Shown here: positions 16,408 through 24,557 of the stretch, in pieces
Layout of the letters: the number at the start of each line of letters is the position of its first letter
Numbering within the stretch: position 1 is the stretch's first letter
From: Stenotrophomonas rhizophila
GTDB taxonomy: Bacteria > Pseudomonadota > Gammaproteobacteria > Xanthomonadales > Xanthomonadaceae
Reading direction: 5' to 3'
Assembly: GCF_003651185.1 (NCBI RefSeq)
Contig: NZ_RCDC01000004.1
Coordinates: 411,053 to 475,052 of the forward strand
Length of the DNA: 64,000 nucleotides
The notes under the pieces: generated by a model
The model's input: only the letters and a program-made list of their open reading frames with translations
The model's database searches: none
What the model was told of the DNA's origin: nothing
Position numbers and translations under genes: made by a program

Positions 16408-17751
16408 ATGAGTCCGCAAATCGCAACGATCATCGGCTTGGTGATCATGTTCATCGTGGCCACCGCGCTGCCCATCAACATGGGTGCGGTGGCCTTCGCG
16501 CTGGCCTTCATCATCGGCGGCCTGTTCGTCGGGATGGAGGGCAAGGAGGTGTTGGCCGGCTTCCCGGGCGACCTGTTCCTGACCCTGGTCGGCATCACCT
16601 ACCTGTTCGCCATCGCACAGAAGAACGGCACCATCGATCTGCTTGTGCATTGGGCAGTCAAGGCCGTGCGCGGGCACATCGTGGCCATCCCGTGGGTGAT
16701 GTTCGTGGTCACCGCGGTGCTGACCGCCTTCGGCGCGCTCGGCCCGGCCGCGGTGGCGATCATCGGTCCGGTCGCGCTGCGCTTTGCCAAGCAGTACAAG
16801 ATCAACCCGCTGATGATGGGCCTGCTGGTGATCCATGGCGCGCAGGCCGGTGGCTTCTCGCCGATCAGCGTGTATGGCGGCATCACCAACCAGGTGGTGC
16901 AGAAGGCCGGCCTGGAAGTCACGGAAATGGCCGTGTTCCTGACCAGCCTGGGCTTCAACCTGCTGATGGGCATCATCTGCTTCTTCGCCTTTGGCGGGCT
17001 GGCGCTGATGCGTCGCGCACCGACGGCGACCGAACCGCTGGTCGCCGGCAGCCAGGCCTCCTCACGCCAGTTTGCGATCGAAGGTCACGGTGCCCTGGTC
17101 TCGGCCGGTGGTGGCACGCTCTCCAATGATCCGGACGCGCTGGATGACGTGCGCATCAACCGTGAGCGCGTGTTCACCCTGATCGGCCTGCTGGGCCTGG
17201 GCATCGCCGCACTGGTCTACAACCTCAACGTCGGCCTGGTCTCGATCACCGTCGCGGTGGTGCTGGCCCTGCTCTCGCCGAACTCACAGAAGGGCGCGGT
17301 GGATGGCATCAGCTGGTCGACCGTGCTGCTGATCAGCGGCGTGGTCACCTACGTGGCCGTGCTGCAGCAGGCCGGCGCGGTGGATTACATCGGGCATGGC
17401 GTGGGGGCGATCGGCATCCCCCTGCTGGGTGCGCTGCTGGTCTGCTATGTCGGCGGCATCGTGTCGGCGTTCGCGTCCTCGGCGGCGGTGCTGGGCGCCA
17501 CGATTCCCCTGGCCGTGCCGTTCCTGATGCAGGGGCATCTGAGCGCTGCGGGGGTGATCTGCGCCTTGGCGATCTCCTCCACCGTAGTGGACGTGAGCCC
17601 GTTCTCCACCAACGGCGCGTTGGTGGTGGCCTCGGCCGCGAAGGAAGAGCGCGAAGCGCTGTTCCGCCGCTTCCTGGTCTACAGCGGGCTGGTCGTCGCC
17701 TTCGGCCCGCTGCTGGCGTGGCTGCTGTTCGTGGTACCGGGCTGGATGTGA
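16408..17751 (+). CDS. MatC-like malonate/dicarboxylate transporter
   Basis: 447-residue inner-membrane carrier of the ion-transporter superfamily. The N-terminal 150 residues match the MatC N-terminal family: GFPGDLFLTLVGITYLFAIA, then GALGPAAVAIIGPVALRFA and VIHGAQAGGFSPISVYGGI. Membrane segments run along the whole chain with one hydrophilic loop (about residues 205-250). The start at 16408 has GGAGGG 4-6 nt upstream. It lies 87 bp after mdcH on the same strand, so malonate import is the obvious role. Klebsiella and Pseudomonas use unrelated MdcF or MdcLM here. Confidence 0.85.
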   Translation: MSPQIATIIGLVIMFIVATALPINMGAVAFALAFIIGGLFVGMEGKEVLAGFPGDLFLTLVGITYLFAIAQKNGTIDLLVHWAVKAVRGHIVAIPWVMFVVTAVLTAFGALGPAAVAIIGPVALRFAKQYKINPLMMGLLVIHGAQAGGFSPISVYGGITNQVVQKAGLEVTEMAVFLTSLGFNLLMGIICFFAFGGLALMRRAPTATEPLVAGSQASSRQFAIEGHGALVSAGGGTLSNDPDALDDVRINRERVFTLIGLLGLGIAALVYNLNVGLVSITVAVVLALLSPNSQKGAVDGISWSTVLLISGVVTYVAVLQQAGAVDYIGHGVGAIGIPLLGALLVCYVGGIVSAFASSAAVLGATIPLAVPFLMQGHLSAAGVICALAISSTVVDVSPFSTNGALVVASAAKEEREALFRRFLVYSGLVVAFGPLLAWLLFVVPGWM

Positions 17752-17757
17752 CCCCAT

Positions 17758-17783
17758 GGCGGGCCTGCTCCGGCAGGCCCGCC
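17758..17783 (+). terminator. hairpin closing the malonate operon
   Basis: GGCGGGCCTGC-TCCG-GCAGGCCCGCC is a perfect 11-bp stem with a 4-nt loop, 6 bp after the transporter stop. No T-run follows, but the stem is strong and lies in the gap before the regulator, so it probably ends or attenuates transcription. Confidence 0.6.
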
Positions 17784-17792
17784 CTGACCCGT

Positions 17793-17798
17793 TAGAAT
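17793..17798 (+). promoter_or_regulatory. candidate -10 box of the GntR regulator
   Basis: TAGAAT sits directly after the operon hairpin and 28 bp before the preferred start codon. If used, transcription would start near 17805, which excludes the in-frame ATG at 17797 and supports the ATG at 17827. Confidence 0.45.
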
Positions 17799-17826
17799 GC
17801 TGCACACCTGCACAAGAACTCCTGCC

Positions 17827-18546
17827 ATGCCCCTGGCTCCTGGTCCCCGTCTGTCGAAGAAACGCGTGCCGCTCTATGAAGAGGTCGCCGAGCAGCTGCG
17901 CCAGAAGATCTACGACTACGAACTGCCGCCGGGTGAATGGATCGATGAGCCGATGCTCGCCGAGGAACTGGGCATCAGCCGTACCCCGTTGCGCGAGAGC
18001 CTGAAACTGCTGGCCGCCGAAGGGCTGGTCCAGCTCGATGCCGGCCGCGGCAGCCGCGTCACCCGGCTCACCCTGGAAGACCTCAACCAGCTGTTTCCGG
18101 TGATGGCGATGCTGGAAGGCCGTTGCGTGCATGAAGCGGTCAAGCGTATCGATGCGGACGGCGTGGCGCAGCTGCAGGCCCTGCATGACGCGATGGAGGT
18201 CGCCGCCGCCGCGGGCGATCTTGCCGAGTACTACCGCAACAATTACCTGATCCATGAAAGCCTGCAGAACCACGCGGGCAACCCGTGGTTGATCCGGGTG
18301 ACGCACGATCTGCATCGCATCCTCAAGATGCACCGCGGCCGGCAACTGCTGACCCCGGGCCGCATGGCCCAGTCACTGGCCGAGCATCGCGCACTGATGG
18401 AATGCATCCGCAACCGCGATGCCGAAGCCGCCGAGCAGAGGATGAACCGGCATCTGCTCAGCCAGGGCGAAGCGCTGGCGGCCTATGTCGCCGCGGGCGG
18501 CCAGTTGAACGTGCCTGCGCCGTTGCCGCGCCACGGCGGAATCTGA
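17827..18546 (+). CDS. GntR-family (FCD) regulator of the malonate operon
   Basis: 239-residue transcription factor. An N-terminal winged helix (residues 15-80) shows PLYEEVAEQLRQKIYDYELP, LAEELGISRTPLRESLKLLA and EGLVQLDAGRGSRVTRL; the C-terminal FCD ligand domain has the metal/ligand histidines in NYLIHESLQNHAGN and LAEHRALMECI. Members next to mdc genes (MdcY, MatR) repress until malonate or malonyl-CoA binds. It is on the same strand as the operon but behind a hairpin and with its own -10 candidate. An in-frame ATG at 17797 would add ten residues but falls in the promoter. The likely target is the palindrome at 10306. Confidence 0.85.
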   Translation: MPLAPGPRLSKKRVPLYEEVAEQLRQKIYDYELPPGEWIDEPMLAEELGISRTPLRESLKLLAAEGLVQLDAGRGSRVTRLTLEDLNQLFPVMAMLEGRCVHEAVKRIDADGVAQLQALHDAMEVAAAAGDLAEYYRNNYLIHESLQNHAGNPWLIRVTHDLHRILKMHRGRQLLTPGRMAQSLAEHRALMECIRNRDAEAAEQRMNRHLLSQGEALAAYVAAGGQLNVPAPLPRHGGI

Positions 18547-18554
18547 GGCGCCGC

Positions 18555-18800
18555 CTAGGCGAGCTCCACGGTCAATCGGGTCAAGGATTGCCCCAGCAGA
18601 TGCAGCCGGATCTGATCCAGGCTGGTGAAGTAGCAGACGGTCTCAGTCCCGGCCAGGCGATAGATGCCGCGCTTGCCGCCGAGCAACACGAACTTTTCCT
18701 GGTCCACCAGGTACTGGGCGACCGGCGGCACGCCCTGTGCCTTGAGTCCATCGATATCGATGGGTTCAAGTGCGTCGAGATCCTGCAGTGCTGTGGTCAT
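18555..18800 (-). CDS. small protein of unknown function
   Basis: 81-residue protein, convergent with the GntR gene and 8 bp from its stop. It has a well-formed amphipathic sequence (PVAQYLVDQEKFVLLGGKRG, then YFTSLDQIRLHLLGQSL) that looks like a small alpha/beta domain, no signal peptide, and normal codon use. I do not recognise a family. The ribosome binding site is weak, so the exact start is uncertain. Confidence 0.6.
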   Translation of the reverse strand: MTTALQDLDALEPIDIDGLKAQGVPPVAQYLVDQEKFVLLGGKRGIYRLAGTETVCYFTSLDQIRLHLLGQSLTRLTVELA

Positions 18801-18949
18801 GGGTGGGGGAAGCGTCTTGATGGGAGCTCCAGCTTAGGAGGCGGGTAAGCAGCAGCGCGTGGAATCATCGTGAGGATGATGCGAGTGCGTTGCGGCGGCG
18901 TCATGGCTCGGATAGGTCTACTCGCTGTCAGGTCACATCACGCCCCCCA

Positions 18950-19918
18950 CTACGGATAGTCCATCGTCAGCGTCACCGCGCTGGCGATCGTGCCCGGGGT
19001 CAATGCGCCCGTGCGGATGTAACGCACGGCAAAATCCAACGGCGCGGTTACGTTGGCGGCCGTCTTGGCCTGCGTCCAGCTCGATCCCATGTTCTGCACC
19101 ACGTAAGTGCCCGAGGCATTCTTGCGCAACAGCTGAAGCTGCAGCCCTTTGCTGGTGGTGCTGCCCGGGATCGCCGCCAGCAGGTTGCTCGTGCTTCCCG
19201 TGGTGTGGGCATCGCGCAGGGTAAACCGCACATTGGTGGTCATGGTGACCGCCCCCGTGCAGGTCAGCGGCATGATGAACCCCGCATTGGCAGTGACCGT
19301 ACTGTTCACTGCCCCCAGGTCCGTCGCGCGCACGTCCGCCAAAGGCGGAGCATGATTGGCCAGGCGGCAGAACCCCGGCAGCATGCCGAAGGTAAAGTCG
19401 GTCCGGAACGTGCTGGCGTCAACGCTGGGGCAACCGGAATACGCATTGACTTCGCAGATCCACACCGAGATGTTGGGCGCTCGATTGTCGTGAGTAACCG
19501 TGGTGCCATTACGCCGGATGACCTCGAATGCCACCGAATAGGTCCCTGACGAGGGTGCGCTCATGATGTCTGTGGTGCCCAGAGGCCTGAGGACGCCGTT
19601 CACCCGAACCCGCACGCCGAACACATTGGCACTGTATGTATTGTAATGGGCCAGGGTGGCCGCATCCGTGGACCCGGCCGACATCGTGAGGTGAATACGG
19701 ATCCCCTTGGAGCACCCTGAGAACGTAAAACTGGTGCCGTTGCTGGTCGATACCGTCTGGCCAATCGCCGGTAAAGGCACGTTGGTGGGCGCGGCGAGCG
19801 CTCTTACCCCGGGGTTGCTCGCATTGCAATCCGCCCACGCTGGCGCGCTCAGCACCAGCAGCACACTGGCGGCCAGCCAGCTGCGCCATCGCAGGCCTGC
19901 CGCGGCCCACCTGCTCAC
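18950..19918 (-). CDS. two-domain fimbrial tip subunit/adhesin
   Basis: 322-residue exported fimbrial protein at the end of the first chaperone-usher operon. Signal peptide at residues 1-29 (SWLAASVLLVLSAPAWA). Six or more cysteines in two halves and a C-terminal VTLTMDYP with alternating hydrophobic residues, the strand a chaperone would complement. The length is twice that of the other subunits, which fits an N-terminal lectin-like domain plus pilin domain, as in FimH-type tip adhesins. Its start overlaps the chaperone stop by 4 bp. Receptor unknown. Confidence 0.75.
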   Translation of the reverse strand: MSRWAAAGLRWRSWLAASVLLVLSAPAWADCNASNPGVRALAAPTNVPLPAIGQTVSTSNGTSFTFSGCSKGIRIHLTMSAGSTDAATLAHYNTYSANVFGVRVRVNGVLRPLGTTDIMSAPSSGTYSVAFEVIRRNGTTVTHDNRAPNISVWICEVNAYSGCPSVDASTFRTDFTFGMLPGFCRLANHAPPLADVRATDLGAVNSTVTANAGFIMPLTCTGAVTMTTNVRFTLRDAHTTGSTSNLLAAIPGSTTSKGLQLQLLRKNASGTYVVQNMGSSWTQAKTAANVTAPLDFAVRYIRTGALTPGTIASAVTLTMDYP

Positions 19919-20655
19919 TGCGCCAGCGCCGCCGACGCGCTCAGGTGCCCACCAAAATCGTCGATCCAGTCGAACTGCACGGCCTGCCCTGCGCCCGGCG
20001 CCTTGTCCAGCGCCATGCGCAGCGAACTGCCCGGCGCAATCATGCCCGGCTCGGTCACGCTGGCACCGCCCACCGAGGCCGTCGCAAGCGAGACGTGATA
20101 GCGGCTGGGGTTGTGCGCCTCAAGGTACTCACCATCGGCATCGCGCCCTCTGCTCCACCGCAGGTTGGCGGCCGCCTCGCGCGGCTTGCCCTCCAGGCCC
20201 ACGGGGCGATAGAACAGTTTGATGCGGCTGCGCACGGCCAGCTGCAGCAGATTCTCATCCGGCGCGGCCTCGCGGCGCGGGGGAATCTCCAGCACGTTGA
20301 AATAGAACACCGACTCACGGTCCGTCGGCAGCTCCGGCATCGCCTGCGGCGTATGCAGCAGCCGCAGCGACTGGCCCTGCCGCGGTTCTATGCGCGCCAG
20401 CGGCGGGGTCAGCACGAACGGTACCCGGATCTCGCTGGCCTTGGCGTCGGCGTCACCCGCATCGATCCAGGCCTGCACCATGGCGGGCGCATCGTCCTGG
20501 TTGTTGAGCTGGATGGTGCGGTCCTTATCGTTGGCATCAAAGATGATGCGGGTGCCGACAATCACCACGCCGGCATGGGCGTGGGGAACGATGGCCATGG
20601 ATGCGCCGGCCATCAAGGCAGCGGCCAACAGCGGGCGGAAAGAAAAGCGATGCAT
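19915..20655 (-). CDS. periplasmic pilus chaperone (PapD/FimC family)
   Basis: 246-residue PapD-like chaperone with a signal peptide (LLAAALMAGASMAIVPHAHA). Seen: domain 1 strands VVIVGTRIIFDANDKDRTIQ, the conserved ESVFYFNVLEIPPR and RSRIKLFYRP segments, and IAPGSSLRM in domain 2. It captures subunits in the periplasm by donating its G1 strand and delivers them to the usher at 25112. The start at 20655 has GGAG 7 nt upstream; in-frame codons further upstream are disregarded because they precede the signal peptide. It is separated from the preceding pilin gene by a GC-rich hairpin. Confidence 0.92.
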   Translation of the reverse strand: MHRFSFRPLLAAALMAGASMAIVPHAHAGVVIVGTRIIFDANDKDRTIQLNNQDDAPAMVQAWIDAGDADAKASEIRVPFVLTPPLARIEPRQGQSLRLLHTPQAMPELPTDRESVFYFNVLEIPPRREAAPDENLLQLAVRSRIKLFYRPVGLEGKPREAAANLRWSRGRDADGEYLEAHNPSRYHVSLATASVGGASVTEPGMIAPGSSLRMALDKAPGAGQAVQFDWIDDFGGHLSASAALAQ

Positions 20656-20672
20656 GAGGAAACTCCAGTCAG

Positions 20673-20689
20673 GCCCGGCCTGGCCGGGC
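20673..20689 (-). promoter_or_regulatory. intercistronic hairpin between pilin and chaperone
   Basis: GCCCGG-CCTGG-CCGGGC lies in the 79-bp gap between the classical pilin stop and the chaperone start, the only sizeable gap in the 3' part of this operon apart from that after the 21330 gene. Such hairpins often stabilise the upstream pilin message and reduce read-through, giving more pilin than chaperone. Confidence 0.4.
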
Positions 20690-20734
20690 GCCCGCCTCGC
20701 CGGAGCCGCAGCTGCGGCCCCGGGCTGCGTGGGA

Positions 20735-21253
20735 TCAGGGATAGGCAACCGTGAAGGTGGCATTGGATTTGGCGGTGCCCGCACCGGCCGCGCCGCCAAC
20801 GGCAACGTAGACCGCGGTGTAGTCCAGCTTCACCGCACCGGTGGTGATCGGCACGAACGAATCGGCGGTCGGCAGGCCATTGATGATCTGGCGGGTGCCG
20901 GCGGCGTTGTCGATACCGATCTGCACATTCTTGGCGGTGCTGGCGGCAGTCAGGCGCAGGTTGCCGGTGGCGTTGTCCCCAAGCGTGGGGCTCTCAAAGC
21001 GCACCGCCACCGTGCCGGTGGGCGCCGCGCCCGGGCAGGTGAGCGTGATCGGCATCGAGGCGCGGCCGGTCTCATTGCCGGCGGCCGACAGCGCCGATAC
21101 ATCCAGCTTGCCGAACTTGACGTCCACCTTCGCCGCCGCCGTGACGGTGCAGGTACTGGCCACCAGCTCGCCGTCGAAATCGATGGTGTTGGCCGAGGCC
21201 AGCGCGGGCAGCAGCAGGGCGGCGCACAGCAGGGCGGTCATGGGTCGTTTCAT
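20735..21253 (-). CDS. type 1-family fimbrial subunit, probable major pilin
   Basis: 172-residue pilin of the PF00419 (FimA) type. Signal peptide MKRPMTALLCAALLLPALASA, donor strand NTIDFDGELVASTC, disulfide cysteines in STC and LTCPG, and C-terminal groove strand NATFTVAYP. This is the most FimA-like subunit of the locus and has its own AAAGGAA ribosome binding site and a hairpin downstream, so it is the likely shaft subunit. Its sequence differs from the six paralogous subunits encoded upstream. Confidence 0.85.
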   Translation of the reverse strand: MKRPMTALLCAALLLPALASANTIDFDGELVASTCTVTAAAKVDVKFGKLDVSALSAAGNETGRASMPITLTCPGAAPTGTVAVRFESPTLGDNATGNLRLTAASTAKNVQIGIDNAAGTRQIINGLPTADSFVPITTGAVKLDYTAVYVAVGGAAGAGTAKSNATFTVAYP

Positions 21254-21329
21254 GGGAAATTCCTTTGAAGTGGGCTTGAGGGATATGCAGTGGTCCGGCC
21301 TGCTCAAGCGACAGATCGGCGCGTAGGTT

Positions 21330-21866
21330 TCAGTCGTAGGTCACCACGACCGTGGCGGCGCTTTTGAAGCTGCCGTGCTGGAGGGGGCTGCCGTTGTGCC
21401 GATAGAAGTAGCTGCGGCCCTGATATGTCGCCGCGCCGCTGGCCACCGCCAGGCTGGCGTGGTGGCCGGCGGCCGGCATCACGGCCTCCGAGCCCTGCTC
21501 CACCAGGTGCAGACTCACGCCGGTGGCAGTACCGTGGTTGGCGTATTGCGGCTGACCGGCGGCATGCGGGGGGCCGGCAAACACCAGCGCGACCCGGCGC
21601 ACGCCGCGGCAATTGACCAGGCGGAACTCCCAGTCCAGTGCCGTGGCGGCCACCACCCCGGTGGCCGCCCCGATCACGTGCAACTGCACCCTGGGCAGGT
21701 CCACCCGTTTGGCCTGGTCCTCGGTGTGTACCTCACACGTGCCGGGACGCACGCTGCCGGCCAGATCGACCACACCGTCGGCAAACGCAGGCCACGGCAG
21801 GAGGATCACGCACAGCGCGATCGCACTGCCGCGCTGCGGTGCTGCGCTGGCGCGCGTGCGACTCAT
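21330..21866 (-). CDS. divergent fimbrial subunit
   Basis: 178-residue fimbrial protein, start overlapping the stop of the preceding subunit gene (ATGA). N-terminal hydrophobic signal (GSAIALCVILLPWPAFA), donor strand GVVDLAGSVRPGTCEVH, a second cysteine in FRLVNCRGVRR, and C-terminal AATVVVTYD. It keeps the pilin architecture but lacks the FRNKA and LCAQY motifs of the six paralogs. It may be an adaptor or a terminator subunit. Confidence 0.75.
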   Translation of the reverse strand: MSRTRASAAPQRGSAIALCVILLPWPAFADGVVDLAGSVRPGTCEVHTEDQAKRVDLPRVQLHVIGAATGVVAATALDWEFRLVNCRGVRRVALVFAGPPHAAGQPQYANHGTATGVSLHLVEQGSEAVMPAAGHHASLAVASGAATYQGRSYFYRHNGSPLQHGSFKSAATVVVTYD

Positions 21867-22384
21867 TGGTAATCGACAGTCACGGTGAAGGTGCTGCTGA
21901 TGTCACCCGCAGTGACCTCACCCGTGCCGACCTTGGTGTACTGCGCGCACAACGCTTCGGTATGGGTACCGGTGAAGGTGCGGGTGAGCGTGCTGCCCGG
22001 CGCCACGGTGGTACCGGTGGCCGAGCACGCGCCCTGCTGCAGCCAGATGCCGGTATTGGGAGCAGCGCCGGTGGTCAGTTTGTTGCGGAAGATCGTGGCA
22101 TTCGGTGCAGGTGCTGCATCGGCGGCGGCGCCGAAGGTGAGGCGCGCACCTTTGACGCCGCTGCAGGCCGTCAGCGCCAGCGAGAACGGCGTGTAGCTGT
22201 CCGCCACCCCACCGCCGGCCGTGGCCGGAAACTTGTCGGCACTCACCGCGGGCATGGTGTGGGTCGGATTGTTGAGGGTGCAGGTACCCGGGCGAACGGT
22301 CCCGGTCAGGCTGACGTTCTGTGCGTGCACGGGAGCCAGCAGGAGCCCGGACGCCATGATCGCAATGCAGGCAGGAAATCGCAT
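21863..22384 (-). CDS. fimbrial subunit paralog 6
   Basis: 173-residue exported pilin-like subunit, the last of six tandem paralogs. Signal peptide to PVHA, donor strand NVSLTGTVRPGTC, then the array's shared marks: LTACSGVKGARLTFG, IFRNKL, ALCAQYTK and ISSTFTVTVDYQ. Four cysteines give the two disulfides expected of the array. It differs from the others by a shorter region after GTC (a Thr/Pro-rich TLNNPTHTMP). Confidence 0.82.
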   Translation of the reverse strand: MRFPACIAIMASGLLLAPVHAQNVSLTGTVRPGTCTLNNPTHTMPAVSADKFPATAGGGVADSYTPFSLALTACSGVKGARLTFGAAADAAPAPNATIFRNKLTTGAAPNTGIWLQQGACSATGTTVAPGSTLTRTFTGTHTEALCAQYTKVGTGEVTAGDISSTFTVTVDYQ

Positions 22385-22395
22385 GATGGAAGGCC

Positions 22396-22926
22396 TCAGC
22401 GGTAAGTGATGGTGACGGTGAAATTGGTGGACAGCGGGCCCATCGACACCAGGCCGCCGGCGATCTTCACGTACTGGGCGCACAGATAGAGCTGGTACGT
22501 GGCACCCGTGAAGTTCCTGGTGATGGCCGCGCCCGGGGCAACGGTGGTGCCGCTGGCGCAGCGGCCGGTACCCTCCTTGATCCAGTAGCCGGTGAACGGC
22601 GCGCCATTGGTGGCCTTGTTCCGGAACACATTGGCCTGGGTGCTGGCATCGGCCACCGCCCCCATCTGGAACGTCGCCCCGGTAACACCCGAGCAACCGG
22701 TCAAGGCGATCTCGAAATTGGTGTAGCTGGCAGCGGCGGCGCCGGTGTTTCCTGCTACCTGGGGGAAGACATTGGCACCCACTGCGGGAATGGTCTTGCT
22801 CACCGCAGCCGCCGTGCAGGTACCTGCCTGGATGCTCCCATTGAGATCAACGCGCACGGTGCTCTGCGCCGCGGCCAACGGGCAGGCGCACAGGGCCAGT
22901 AGCGGAAGGCAGTTGAGAAGGTTCAT
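22396..22926 (-). CDS. fimbrial subunit paralog 5
   Basis: 176-residue subunit with signal peptide MNLLNCLPLLALCACPLAAA, donor strand RVDLNGSIQAGTC, array motifs LTGCSGVTGATFQMG, VFRNKATNGAPF, LCAQYVKIAGGLVSMGP and C-terminal FTVTITYR. It starts 7 bp after the stop of paralog 4. Most similar by eye to paralog 4 (shared AVSKxxPAVGxNxFPQ). Confidence 0.85.
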   Translation of the reverse strand: MNLLNCLPLLALCACPLAAAQSTVRVDLNGSIQAGTCTAAAVSKTIPAVGANVFPQVAGNTGAAAASYTNFEIALTGCSGVTGATFQMGAVADASTQANVFRNKATNGAPFTGYWIKEGTGRCASGTTVAPGAAITRNFTGATYQLYLCAQYVKIAGGLVSMGPLSTNFTVTITYR

Positions 22927-22933
22927 CCCGGTC

Positions 22934-23476
22934 TCATTGATAGGTGATCGTGACGATGAAGCTGGTGCTGGCCGGGCCCTGCGTGACCAGGCCACCAGCG
23001 GACTTGTAGTACTGAGCGCACAGCGGAAACGAATAGGTTGCTGTGGTGAAGGTCTTCGTGACGGCTTGCGCAGGCTGATAGGTCGGCCCCGCGCTGCAGC
23101 TGCCGCGCAACCAGATGGCGATGTAGGGCGATCCACCAGCGCCTTTATTGCGGAAGCTGTCGCGCTCGGTGGCGTGACGGTCCGCATCGGTGCCGAAGAC
23201 GAACGTCGCGCCGGTGACGGACGAGCAGGCCGTCAGATTGATCGTGAAATCGGTATAGCTGGCCGCGGCCCCCCCCTTGCCGGCGGCGGTCTGCGGGAAA
23301 GCATTCACGCCCACGGCGGGCATGTTCTTCGACACGGCCGTCGCGGTGCACGTACCGGCCAGGAGCGTGCCGTTGAGATCGATGCGCGCCCTCGAAATCT
23401 CCTGTGCCGCCGCCGGCAGCGGCGCCGCGAGCAGCACGGTGACCAGCGCCTTGGCGAGGGTCATGCGCGCCCTCAT
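22934..23476 (-). CDS. fimbrial subunit paralog 4
   Basis: 180-residue subunit; start overlaps the stop of paralog 3 (ATGA). Signal peptide ends APLPAAA, donor strand RIDLNGTLLAGTC, followed by AVSKNMPAVGVNAFPQ, LTACSSVTGATFVFG, SFRNKGAGGSPY, LCAQYYKSAGGLVTQGP and C-terminal FIVTITYQ. All elements needed for donor-strand exchange are intact. Confidence 0.85.
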   Translation of the reverse strand: MRARMTLAKALVTVLLAAPLPAAAQEISRARIDLNGTLLAGTCTATAVSKNMPAVGVNAFPQTAAGKGGAAASYTDFTINLTACSSVTGATFVFGTDADRHATERDSFRNKGAGGSPYIAIWLRGSCSAGPTYQPAQAVTKTFTTATYSFPLCAQYYKSAGGLVTQGPASTSFIVTITYQ

Positions 23477-24024
23477 TGGTAGGTGATCGTGACGGTGAAG
23501 CGGGTGCTGATCGCACCCCGCGTGACCACGCCGCCGGCAAGCTTGACGTACAGCGCGCACAGCGGCACCTCGTGGGTCGACCCACTGATGGTTTCGTTGC
23601 GCGTACTGGCGGGCGCGATGGTTCCGCCAGTGGCGCAATCGGTGGTGGGCCGCAGCCAGATAGCCGCGTACGGTGCGGCATCCGCCGTAGCCTTGTTCCG
23701 GAACATCGACGCGCGGGATGGCTCTGCATCTGCGGCTGTCCCGAACACCAGCGTTGCGCCGGTCACTCCTGCACAACCGGTCAATGTGAGATTGAACGGT
23801 AGCCAGCTGGCGGAATTGCTGTTCTCGCTTGCGGGATTGTTGTTGAACGTGTTCGCCATGACGGTTGGAAAGCGTTCATTGACCGCCGCCACCGTGCAGG
23901 TGCCCGGCTGGATCCGGCCCGTAAGCGCGACGTTGGATGTGCCGGTGCTCTGCGCACGCGCAGGCAGCACGCTCACCAGCATCAGCAACGGCAGGAAGCA
24001 CACTATGCGCATCATGACCCTCAT
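23473..24024 (-). CDS. fimbrial subunit paralog 3
   Basis: 183-residue subunit; ATG at 24024 overlaps the TGA of paralog 2, and two further in-frame ATGs (24015, 24012) are possible starts. Signal peptide IVCFLPLLMLVSVLPARA, donor strand NVALTGRIQPGTC, LTGCAGVTGATLVFG, MFRNKATADAAPY, LCALYVKLAGGVVTRG (Ala-Leu instead of Ala-Gln before Tyr) and FTVTITYQ. Confidence 0.85.
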   Translation of the reverse strand: MRVMMRIVCFLPLLMLVSVLPARAQSTGTSNVALTGRIQPGTCTVAAVNERFPTVMANTFNNNPASENSNSASWLPFNLTLTGCAGVTGATLVFGTAADAEPSRASMFRNKATADAAPYAAIWLRPTTDCATGGTIAPASTRNETISGSTHEVPLCALYVKLAGGVVTRGAISTRFTVTITYQ

Positions 24025-24554
24025 CGGTAGGTAATCGTCACGGTGAAATCGGTGCTGATGCCGCCCTGGGTCACCAGGCCGCCGCGGTACTTGGCATACT
24101 GCGCACACAGCAACAGCTCGTACTCCGGCGTGGAGAAATCACGGGAGAACGGCGCGCCGGGCGTGATCGTGCTTGAGGACGCGCAGGTGCCCGCCTTCAG
24201 CCAGATGGCGGCAAACGGCGCTGCATCCGCCGCCTTGTTCCGGAACAGATTGCTATGCGTTGGCTCGCCATCGGCAGGGGTGCCCATCACGAATTCCGCG
24301 CCCAGCACACCCGCACAGCGGGTAAGAGAAAGTGCGAACGCCGTGTAGCTGGATGGGACACCAGCGGTTCCCTCTGCGCTCTGCGGAAAGACGTTGGCCG
24401 TCACCTCAGGCAACGTCCTGGCCACAGAGCCCACCGCGCACGTACCGGCCTCGATCTGCCCGCCCATGGCGAAGCTGGCGGTGCCCCCCGCCTGGGCCAG
24501 CGCGGCTCCGGGCAGCACCAGGCCGAGCAGCAGTAACGGATGCAGACTTGCCAT
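24021..24554 (-). CDS. fimbrial subunit paralog 2
   Basis: 177-residue subunit, 3 bp after paralog 1. Signal peptide LLLLGLVLPGAALA, donor strand ASFAMGGQIEAGTC, LTRCAGVLGAEFVMG, LFRNKAADAAPF, LCAQYAKYRGGLVTQGG and FTVTITYR. Shares the first half most closely with paralog 1 (QIEAGTCA.G...RT.P). Confidence 0.85.
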   Translation of the reverse strand: MASLHPLLLLGLVLPGAALAQAGGTASFAMGGQIEAGTCAVGSVARTLPEVTANVFPQSAEGTAGVPSSYTAFALSLTRCAGVLGAEFVMGTPADGEPTHSNLFRNKAADAAPFAAIWLKAGTCASSSTITPGAPFSRDFSTPEYELLLCAQYAKYRGGLVTQGGISTDFTVTITYR

Positions 24555-24557
24555 GGC

